Source: Streptomyces phaeolivaceus
Lineage (GTDB): Bacteria > Actinomycetota > Actinomycetes > Streptomycetales > Streptomycetaceae
Direction of reading: 5' to 3'
DNA length: 64,000 nt
NCBI RefSeq assembly: GCF_009184865.1
Contig: NZ_CP045096.1
Location: forward strand, 9,486,001 to 9,550,000
Part shown: in pieces, positions 34,459-41,223 of the stretch
Layout of the letters: each line of letters begins with the position of its first letter
Numbering within the stretch: position 1 is the stretch's first letter
Translations under genes and position numbers: made by a program
Notes under the pieces: generated by a model
What the model saw: only the letters and a program-made list of their open reading frames with translations
Databases searched by the model: none
What the model was told of the DNA's origin: nothing

Positions 34459-35481
34459 TCAGTGGGCCGGCGCGGCGATGCGCAGGGGCACGGCGCCCGG
34501 TGGGCTCCCGCCGGCCGGCCCGGTGTCCTCGATGTCCCGCGTCACCTCCGCCCACCAGGCCGGGCCGTCCTCGATGTGCCGCAGCAGGACGCCCTCGCGG
34601 ATCGCCCACGGGCAGATCGTCACGGACTTCAGACCGGTGAGCTTCATCGTGGTGTGCCCGACCAGCGCCCCGGCGAGGCTCTGGTTCGCCCGCGGCGCGG
34701 AGATGCCCGGCAGGGCGGACCGCTCGGCCGCGGGGAGGGTGGCGAGGCGGCTGACGGCGAGGCCCAGATCCGCGCACCGCAACTCCCGCTCCACGAACGG
34801 CCCGTGACGGCCCGGCGCCGATCCGCACAGCCGGGAGAGCTGCTGGAAGGTGCGCGAGGTGGCCACGGCGGTGCGGGGCCCCTCCCAGCGGATGCGCGCG
34901 GAGACGTCCCGGAGCTGATGGCGGACCTTGCGCCGCAGCGCCTTGACGCTGTCCGGCGACGGCGGGTCCTGCCCCTGGAAGAACTCATGGGTCAGCCGGT
35001 TGGCGCCCAGCGGCAGCGAGGCCACGAAGTCCGGCAGCCGGCCCCGGCCGAACGCCACCTCCAGCGAGCCGCCCCCGATGTCCAGCAGCGCGAGCGGACC
35101 CGACCGCCAGCCCATCCATCGCCGCGCCCCGAGGAAGGTCAGCTCGGCCTCCACCTCGCCGGGCAGGGTGCAGATCGGTATCCCGGTCTCCGCGCGCACG
35201 GTCCGCAGCACCTCCCGGCAGTTCGGCGCGGACCGCACCACGGCGGTCGCGAACGCCAGCGGCGTCGACGCCCCCCATCTCTCCGCCGTGCGCGCCGCCG
35301 CGGCGACCGCGTCGCACAACCGCCGTACGGACTCGTCGGGCACCTCGCCCCCGTGTGTCACCTGTTCGGACAACCGCAGGCGCCACTTGGCGGTGTGCAC
35401 CGGCAGCGGTACACCCCCCTCGGCGTCCGCCACCACGAGCCGAACGGTGTTCGATCCCACATCCACCACGCTCATCCGCAT
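34459..35481 (-). CDS. Ppx/GppA-family phosphatase (exopolyphosphatase-like)
   Basis: A 340-residue ASKHA-fold phosphatase. The N-terminal VVDVGSNTVRLVVAD is the phosphate-1 signature, and LLDIGGGSLEVAFG (about residue 140) is the phosphate-2 motif. EVEAELTFLGA carries the catalytic Glu, and the family end ICPWAIREGVLLRHIED is present. It is shorter than bacterial Ppx with extra domains, but is full length for the actinobacterial Ppx2 type. ATG 35481 is chosen since MSVVDVGSNT is the conserved start. It hydrolyses polyphosphate or (p)ppGpp. It is divergent from the GNAT gene. Confidence 0.9.
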   Translation of the reverse strand: MRMSVVDVGSNTVRLVVADAEGGVPLPVHTAKWRLRLSEQVTHGGEVPDESVRRLCDAVAAAARTAERWGASTPLAFATAVVRSAPNCREVLRTVRAETGIPICTLPGEVEAELTFLGARRWMGWRSGPLALLDIGGGSLEVAFGRGRLPDFVASLPLGANRLTHEFFQGQDPPSPDSVKALRRKVRHQLRDVSARIRWEGPRTAVATSRTFQQLSRLCGSAPGRHGPFVERELRCADLGLAVSRLATLPAAERSALPGISAPRANQSLAGALVGHTTMKLTGLKSVTICPWAIREGVLLRHIEDGPAWWAEVTRDIEDTGPAGGSPPGAVPLRIAAPAH

Positions 35482-35617
35482 GACCGACGGAGTACCCGGT
35501 GTGCGCGCCAACACGCGTATATCGCACGGCGGTCGGTGGCGCACGGTCGTATACCGGCCGCCCGCGCGCTGTAGTCCACGACCCCGGTGGACCCCGGCGA
35601 ACCACCCCGGCGAAGCG

Positions 35618-35663
35618 GGCCGGTCGACCGGCCGGTCGAATGATCAGACTTATTGCTTATGAT
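35618..35663 (+). promoter_or_regulatory. palindrome and strong -10 box upstream of the GNAT gene
   Basis: A 16-base palindrome GGCCGGTCGACCGGCC (35618-35633) lies just upstream of TATGAT (35658-35663), a near-consensus -10 hexamer that is rare in this GC-rich DNA. Transcription would begin near 35670, where a GTG opens the GNAT frame. This suggests a leaderless transcript with a possible operator over the -35 region. Confidence 0.5.
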
Positions 35664-35669
35664 GTGCAG

Positions 35670-36224
35670 GTGCAGTACTACGACATCAGGGTGGCAGGCC
35701 CCGACGACCTCGACGGTGCCCGGACGGTGATGCTCGACACCGTCTACCGGGACTTCGGCACCGGCTATGTGCCGCGCTGGCACGGCGACATCATCGACCT
35801 CCACGGCGCGTACGTCGCCCCCGAGCGGCATGTCCTCCTGGTCGCCGTCGACCGGCGGGACGGTGTGGTCGTCGCCACCGGCGCGCTGGACTCCCGGGGT
35901 CCGGCCCATCCCCCCAACCCCCGCTGGCTGGCGGAGCGTTACCCCTCCGGGGGGACCGCGCAGCTGCGCCGCGTCTATGTGCGTGCCGAGCACCGGCGGC
36001 GCGGACTGGCCCGCCGGATGGTCGCCGACCTGCTGGACTTCGCGGCGGCCGACGGCGGTTACCGCTCCGTCTATCTGCACACCGACCCCGCGGTGCCCGG
36101 CGCCGAGGACTTCTGGCGCTCCCAGGGCATGGTGGTGTGCGACGAGCGCGAGCAGGGCGGGGAACGTGTCGTGCACTTCGAGGTCCCGGTGCCGCAGCAC
36201 GCCCACCCCTCACCAGTCAGATGA
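35670..36224 (+). CDS. GNAT-family N-acetyltransferase
   Basis: About 184 residues. The GNAT acetyl-CoA-binding motif A is clear: LRRVYVRAEHRRRGLARRMV, with the R/Q-x-x-G/A loop as HRRRGLA. Motif B follows (YRSVYLHTDPAVPGAEDFWR, SQGMVV). The start is chosen at GTG 35670, since a TATGAT box at 35658 implies transcription from about there; an ATG at 35640 is in frame and would add ten residues. The stop codon overlaps a Fur/Zur-type operator for the next operon. The acetyl acceptor is unknown. Confidence 0.82.
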   Translation: MQYYDIRVAGPDDLDGARTVMLDTVYRDFGTGYVPRWHGDIIDLHGAYVAPERHVLLVAVDRRDGVVVATGALDSRGPAHPPNPRWLAERYPSGGTAQLRRVYVRAEHRRRGLARRMVADLLDFAAADGGYRSVYLHTDPAVPGAEDFWRSQGMVVCDEREQGGERVVHFEVPVPQHAHPSPVR

Positions 36225-36236
36225 TAATCATTCTCA
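36222..36236. promoter_or_regulatory. Fur-family (Zur-like) operator upstream of the solute-binding protein operon
   Basis: TGATAATCATTCTCA, whose complement TGAGAATGATTATCA closely matches the Zur box of Streptomyces (TGAAAATNATTTTCA). The symmetric core ATGATAATCATTCTCAT spans 36221-36237. It lies 62 bases before the lipoprotein start at 36299, in the promoter. Zinc starvation would be expected to derepress the operon. Another Fur-family member is possible. Confidence 0.7.
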
Positions 36237-36298
36237 TGTAGGGTGTGTCGCGCGCCACCGACCACACCCCCCCTGTCCCTCACAGAGAACCAAGGACC

Positions 36299-37792
36299 AT
36301 GCGCCCTCCCCGCCGCCGTCGCGTCGTCGCCGGCCTGCTCCTCGCTCCCGTGCTGACCGGCTGCTTCGCCTCGAACGGAGAGACCTCCGACGGCAAGTCG
36401 GCCGACGGCTCCCGGCTGCGCGTGGCCCTCGCGTTCCCGCCCGCCGAGAACTTCTCCCCCTACGGCGCCGACGCCACCCTCCTCAGCAGGCTCGGGGTCA
36501 CCGAGGGCCTCACCAAGCTCGACGCCAACGGTGTCGCGGCCCCCGCGCTCGCCGAGTCCTGGACCCGTGAGAACGACCGGAACTGGCTTTTCACCTTGCG
36601 CGAGGCCACGTTCCAGGACGGCACGGACGTCACCCCGGCCACCGTCGCCGCCGCCCTCACCGAGGCCACCGAGGCCGAGCCCGTCACCGCCGCGCTCTCC
36701 GGCATCGAGCTCACCGCCAAGGCGAAGGACGACCGCCAGGTGCGCGTCACCACCGAGGACCCGGACCCCGCCCTGCCGCTGCGGCTCACCAGCCCCGGCC
36801 TCGCGATCCTGTCCGCCAAGGCCTACGGCGGCAAGCGCGTGAACCCGGTCGGCACGGCCACCGGCCCGTTCGAGGTCACCAAGGTCACCGGCACCACCGC
36901 CGCCACCCTGGACCGCTTCGACGGCTACTGGGGCGGGCGCGCCCAGGCCAGCGGCATCGACGCCAAGTTCATCGCCGACGGCTCCGCCCGCACCAACGCC
37001 CTGCGCACCGACCAGGTCGACATGGCCGAGGCCGTCCCCGTGTCACAGGCGCCCACCCTCGACAAGGGCGCCCGGCGCGAGACGGCCACCACCCGCACCA
37101 CCAGCCTCCTGCTCAACACCAGGACCGGCGCGTTCAAGGACCCGAAGCTCCGGGCCGCCGCCCGCGAGGCCGTCGACGGCTCCGTCCTCGCCAAGGACGT
37201 CTACGAGGGCTACGCCGACGCCGGCGTGGGCATCTTCGGACCCGCCGTGACCTGGGCGGCGGGCAAGCGCGTCGAGCCGACCGGCCGCGCGAGGGCCGCC
37301 GACGCCGACGGCACCTCGATCACCATCGCCACCTACGACAACCGGCCCGAACTGCCCGAGGTCGCCCAGGTGCTGCAACAGCAGCTCCAGAAGGCCGGGT
37401 TCGAGGTGAAGCTGGAGGTCCGCGAGTACTCACGGCTGGAGAGCGACGCCCTCGCCGGCAAGTTCGACGCGATCGTCGGCGCCCGCAACTCCCTGCTCGA
37501 CACCGGAGACCCCGTCTCCATCATGGCCAGCGACTTCACCTGTGACGGCAGCTACAACCTCGCCCTGCTCTGCGACAAGAAGGTCGACCAGGCCGTCGCC
37601 GCCGCCGCGAAGGAGTCCGACACCGTGAAGCGGCAGCAGGCAGCCATGAACGCCGAGGCGGCCATCCTCGGCACCGACGCCACCGTCCCGCTGGTCCACC
37701 AGAAGATCATCACCGGCGTCGCCGACTCCGTCCAGGGCGTGATCCTCGACCCGTACGAGCGCACGCTGGTAGGAACGGGGACCCGGCGCTGA
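36299..37792 (+). CDS. lipoprotein solute-binding protein (nickel/peptide ABC family 5)
   Basis: A 497-residue lipoprotein. The signal ends in the lipobox LTGC (Cys near residue 21), so it is anchored outside the membrane. The mature protein has the SBP_bac_5 layout (YGADATLLSRLGVTEGLTKL, LAESWTRENDRNWLFTLREA, TFQDGTDVTPATVAAALTEA, VGTATGPFEVTKV). Family members bind oligopeptides, nickel or metallophore complexes. A Zur-like box upstream suggests a metal-linked substrate. Its stop overlaps the start of the fused permease (CTGA), so translation is coupled. No ATPase follows. Confidence 0.88.
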   Translation: MRPPRRRRVVAGLLLAPVLTGCFASNGETSDGKSADGSRLRVALAFPPAENFSPYGADATLLSRLGVTEGLTKLDANGVAAPALAESWTRENDRNWLFTLREATFQDGTDVTPATVAAALTEATEAEPVTAALSGIELTAKAKDDRQVRVTTEDPDPALPLRLTSPGLAILSAKAYGGKRVNPVGTATGPFEVTKVTGTTAATLDRFDGYWGGRAQASGIDAKFIADGSARTNALRTDQVDMAEAVPVSQAPTLDKGARRETATTRTTSLLLNTRTGAFKDPKLRAAAREAVDGSVLAKDVYEGYADAGVGIFGPAVTWAAGKRVEPTGRARAADADGTSITIATYDNRPELPEVAQVLQQQLQKAGFEVKLEVREYSRLESDALAGKFDAIVGARNSLLDTGDPVSIMASDFTCDGSYNLALLCDKKVDQAVAAAAKESDTVKRQQAAMNAEAAILGTDATVPLVHQKIITGVADSVQGVILDPYERTLVGTGTRR

Positions 37793-39561
37793 TACGGGCA
37801 CTCTGGCGGGCCCTGCTCGCCGCCGCGCTGCTGTGCGGCATCGGCCTCCTGCCGTGGCTGTCGCGCACCGACCCGGCGCTCACCGTCCTCAAGGCACGCT
37901 CCGCCGAACGCGACCCCACCCCCGAGGTCCTGGCGGCCGTACGGGACGAACTCGGCCTCGACGCCGGCCCGTTGAAGCTCCTCGGGGAGTGGTTCGGCGG
38001 GCTGGCGCGCGGTGACGCGGGCCGGTCGTGGATCTCCGGCTCCGAGGTCACCCCGTCCGTCGTCCACGCCCTCGGCGTCTCCGTGCTGCTGATGGCCGCC
38101 GCGCTCGTCGTCGCGGCGGCAACGGCCGCGGCCGTCTGCGCCCGCACCCTGTGGCTCGGCGCGCACCGCCGCCTCGACGACCGCCGAGGCGGCGGCAGCC
38201 TGGCCGCGATGCTCGCCGCGCTGCCCGAGTTCCTCACCGCCTCCGTGCTCGCCGTCGTCGTCGGCGTACACCTCGGCTGGCTGCCCGCGCTCGGCTGGTA
38301 CGGGCCGCAGTGGATGGTGCTGCCCGCCCTCGCCCTCGGGCTGCCCGCGGGCGCGCTCCTCGGCCGGATGCTCGACGACCTGCTGCCCGGCGCCTTCGCC
38401 GAACCCTGGGCGCTGGCCGCCGCCGCCCGCGGCATACCCGGGCGGGCCACCGCCCGCCAGGCCGTACGCCGCTGCATACCCGGACTGCTGCCCAACCTCG
38501 GCCTGTTCGTGGTCGGCCTCACCGGCGGCGCCGTCACCGTCGAGCAGATCTTCGACATACCCGGCCTCGGCCGCACCACCCTCCAGGCAGCCATCGCCCA
38601 GGACCTGCCCGTCCTCCAGGCCGGCACCCTCGCCCTGGTCCTGCTGGCCGCCGTCACCGGCGCCCTCGCCCGGCTCGCCGCCCGCCTCCTCATCGGCCCG
38701 GCCCTCCGCGACGGCGCGCTCCACTCCCTGCACCGCCCGAAGCCGCCCGTGCCCCGCCGCACCCCCCTGCTCTACGGCACGCTGCTCCTCGCGGTCGTCG
38801 CGCTCGGCCTGACCCGCGACCCGCTCGCCCTGGACACCGGCGCCCGGCTCCGATCCCCGTCCTGGGCCCACCCGCTGGGCACCGACGCCCTCGGCCGCGA
38901 CCTCCTCGCCCGCATCGGCCACGGGGCGTTCACCACCCTCGCCCTGGCCGTCACGATCAGCGCCGCGGCACTGCTGGCGGGCCTGCTGCTCGGACTGCTG
39001 CCCCGTTTCTCCGGGCCCCTCGTCGACACCGTCAACGCCATCCCCCCGGTCCTCGCCGGTCTGCTCGTCGCCGGGGTCGCAGGCAGCGGCGCGGCGACCC
39101 CCGCGCTGGCCGTCGCCGCCGTCGCCTGGGTACCGCTCGCCGCGCACACCACCGCCCTCCTCGAACAGGAACGGGCCACGACACACATCACGGCCACCAA
39201 GGGACTCGGCGCGGACAACACGTACCTGCTCCGCCGCGAACTGCTCCCCGCCGTGCTGCCTCCCGTCGCCCGGCACGCCCTCCTCCGGCTGCCCGGCGTG
39301 GCCCTCGCCCTCACCGCCCTCGGCTTCCTCGGCCTCGGCGCACAGCCACCGGACCCGGAATGGGGCCTCCTCCTCGCCGAGAACCAGCCCTACGCCGAAC
39401 GCGCCCCCTGGGCCGTCCTCGCCCCCGCCACCGCCCTCGCCCTCCTGGGCGCCCTCGCGGTCACGGCGGCGGGCGGGGTGCGGTGGCCGCGTTCGCCGTT
39501 CGCCGACGGAGCACGACAGCCGAAGCCGGCTGTCGCCGCGACCGTCGGCGAGACGGGTTGA
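37789..39561 (+). CDS. single-chain ABC permease (DppB-DppC/NikB-NikC fusion)
   Basis: About 590 residues combining two permeases. The first half (to about residue 310) ends VEQIFDIPGLGRTTLQAAIA, the EAA-loop signature of the DppB/NikB type; the second shows PLGTDALGRDLLARIGHGAF and TKGLGADNTYLLRRELLPAV of the DppC/NikC type. No ATG, GTG or TTG lies in frame near the start. Homology extends back to the CTG at 37789, which overlaps the preceding stop (CTGA) and has GGTAGGAACGGGG upstream; the first canonical start would be at 37972, losing the first membrane helix. It is normal for two separate genes to encode these subunits. Confidence 0.85.
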   Translation: MIRALWRALLAAALLCGIGLLPWLSRTDPALTVLKARSAERDPTPEVLAAVRDELGLDAGPLKLLGEWFGGLARGDAGRSWISGSEVTPSVVHALGVSVLLMAAALVVAAATAAAVCARTLWLGAHRRLDDRRGGGSLAAMLAALPEFLTASVLAVVVGVHLGWLPALGWYGPQWMVLPALALGLPAGALLGRMLDDLLPGAFAEPWALAAAARGIPGRATARQAVRRCIPGLLPNLGLFVVGLTGGAVTVEQIFDIPGLGRTTLQAAIAQDLPVLQAGTLALVLLAAVTGALARLAARLLIGPALRDGALHSLHRPKPPVPRRTPLLYGTLLLAVVALGLTRDPLALDTGARLRSPSWAHPLGTDALGRDLLARIGHGAFTTLALAVTISAAALLAGLLLGLLPRFSGPLVDTVNAIPPVLAGLLVAGVAGSGAATPALAVAAVAWVPLAAHTTALLEQERATTHITATKGLGADNTYLLRRELLPAVLPPVARHALLRLPGVALALTALGFLGLGAQPPDPEWGLLLAENQPYAERAPWAVLAPATALALLGALAVTAAGGVRWPRSPFADGARQPKPAVAATVGETG

Positions 39562-39659
39562 CCGGGCCCGTGGACGAACCGACGAGGCCGCCTCGGCGGC
39601 GACCGGCCGGGCATCCGGCCGAGGAACAGACGACGAGCGAGGGCCGGGAGAAGCGAGCG

Positions 39660-40997
39660 GTGGACGACGTGTCCGAGAAGCAGGCGAAGGCGAAGAGCAC
39701 GGTGCCCGGACCACGGACCGCGGCCGGAGCGGACGGAGCGGCCGGAGCGGACGGAGCGGCCGAAGGTGGCCCGGCCGAGACCTCTCGGCGCGGTACCTGG
39801 GCGAGGCTCAATCCGCTGCTTCGGCTGCTGATCCTCACCCAACTCGCCTTCAACGTCGGATTCTTCGCCGTGCTGCCGTTCCTCGCCGAGCACCTCGGCA
39901 CGGCGATCGGCATGGCCGGCTGGATGGTCGGCTTCGTGCTCGGACTGCGGACCTTCAGCCAGCAGGGTCTGTTCGTGGTGGGCGGCGCGCTGGCCGACCG
40001 CTACGGCGTCCGGCCCGTGGTGCTGGTGGGATGTGTGCTGCGGATCGCCGGGTTCGCCTGGCTCGGCTACGCCGACGCGGACTGGTCGGTCATCGGGTCG
40101 GTCCTCCTGATCGGCTTCGCGGCGGCCCTGTTCTCGCCCGCCGTCGAGTCGGAGGTCGCCCGCCAGGCCGTGGTCTGGGAGGAGTCCGGCGGCGGGCCCC
40201 GGACGAGCGTCCTCGCGCTGTTCACGGTGGCGGGACAGGCCGGCGCGTTCGTCGGGCCGCTGATCGGCGCGTTGCTGCTGGCCGTGGACTTCCGGGTGGT
40301 GTGTCTCGCGGGCGCCGGGGTCTTCGTGCTCGTGCTCGCCGGACACGCGTGGCTGCTGCCGCAGCACATACCCGGGCGGGAGCGGGTCGGGGTCAAGGGC
40401 GGGCTCGGCGGGCTGCTGCGCAATCGGCGGTTCCTGGCGCTGTGCTGCGCCTACGGCGCGTACCTGTTGGCGTACAACCAGCTGTATCTGCTCCTCCCCG
40501 ACGAGGTGGAGCGGGCCACGGGGTCGCAGACGGCGTTGGCCTGGCTGTTCGGGCTGTCCTCGCTGCTGGTGGTGACCGCGCAGCTGCCGGTCACGCGGTG
40601 GGTGGCGGAGCGGCTGGATCTGCGGCGGTCCATGGCGGTGGGGTTGCTGCTGATCGCCGGTGGGTTCCTGGTGGTGGCCGTGGCGTTGCCGGCCGGGTGG
40701 ACCGGGAACGCGGGGTTGTTGCCCGCCGCCGGGTTCGTGGTGTTGCTGACGGTGGGGCAGATGCTGGTGGCGCCGGCTGCGCGGGCGTGGGTGCCGGATC
40801 TTGCGGTCGAGGGGCGGTTGGGGCTCTATACCGGGGCGATGTCGTCCGTCTCCGGGCTGATCGTGCTGGGGGGTAGTGCGGGGGCCGGGGCGCTGATGGA
40901 TGCCGGGGTGTCGGGGGTGGTGCCTTGGGCGGTGCTCGCGGTGGTTCCGGTGGGGGCGATCTTGCTGCTGCCGCGTCGCAGTCCTGCGCGACCTTAG
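39660..40997 (+). CDS. MFS transporter (possible metallophore exporter)
   Basis: About 445 residues with 11-12 transmembrane segments. Family motif A is GGALADRYGVRPVVL, and the N-terminal LNPLLRLLILTQLAFNVGFF begins helix 1. The GTG at 39660 has GGGAG upstream; a TTG at 39558 that overlaps the permease stop (TTGA) is in frame and cannot be excluded. The N-terminal tail contains two copies of an 18-base repeat (39723-39758) coding for AGADGA. The gene is in line with the solute-binding protein and permease. In opine-metallophore operons an MFS exporter (CntE) sits with such an importer, so a similar role is possible. Confidence 0.82.
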   Translation: MDDVSEKQAKAKSTVPGPRTAAGADGAAGADGAAEGGPAETSRRGTWARLNPLLRLLILTQLAFNVGFFAVLPFLAEHLGTAIGMAGWMVGFVLGLRTFSQQGLFVVGGALADRYGVRPVVLVGCVLRIAGFAWLGYADADWSVIGSVLLIGFAAALFSPAVESEVARQAVVWEESGGGPRTSVLALFTVAGQAGAFVGPLIGALLLAVDFRVVCLAGAGVFVLVLAGHAWLLPQHIPGRERVGVKGGLGGLLRNRRFLALCCAYGAYLLAYNQLYLLLPDEVERATGSQTALAWLFGLSSLLVVTAQLPVTRWVAERLDLRRSMAVGLLLIAGGFLVVAVALPAGWTGNAGLLPAAGFVVLLTVGQMLVAPAARAWVPDLAVEGRLGLYTGAMSSVSGLIVLGGSAGAGALMDAGVSGVVPWAVLAVVPVGAILLLPRRSPARP

Positions 40998-41022
40998 TCT
41001 CGCCCCCGCGGGCCCTCCCTGG

Positions 41023-41190
41023 GGGGTGCGTTGTCGGGTGCGGGTCCGGTGGGGGCCGGTCGCGCAGTTCCCCGCGCCCCTGAAAAAGCAGGGGCTGCGC
41101 CCCGTGCTTTTTGAACGGCCCGCAGGGGCCGTTGTTCTTAGGGGCGCGGGGAACTGCGGCGAGAAGCCCCCACGCACCCGCACCCGCCAC
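41023..41190. repeat. long inverted-repeat element between convergent genes (copy 2)
   Basis: Second copy of the element at 28308-28486. The arms 41058-41082 and 41138-41165 carry GCGCAGTTCCCCGCGCCCCT and its near complement, and the interior includes CAGGGGCTGCGCCCCGTG. It lies between the MFS gene (+) and the peptide exporter gene (-), again at a convergent junction. Confidence 0.85.
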
Positions 41191-41223
41191 GGAACCCTCG
41201 CTCTCCGAGTTCTTCCGCGCGGC

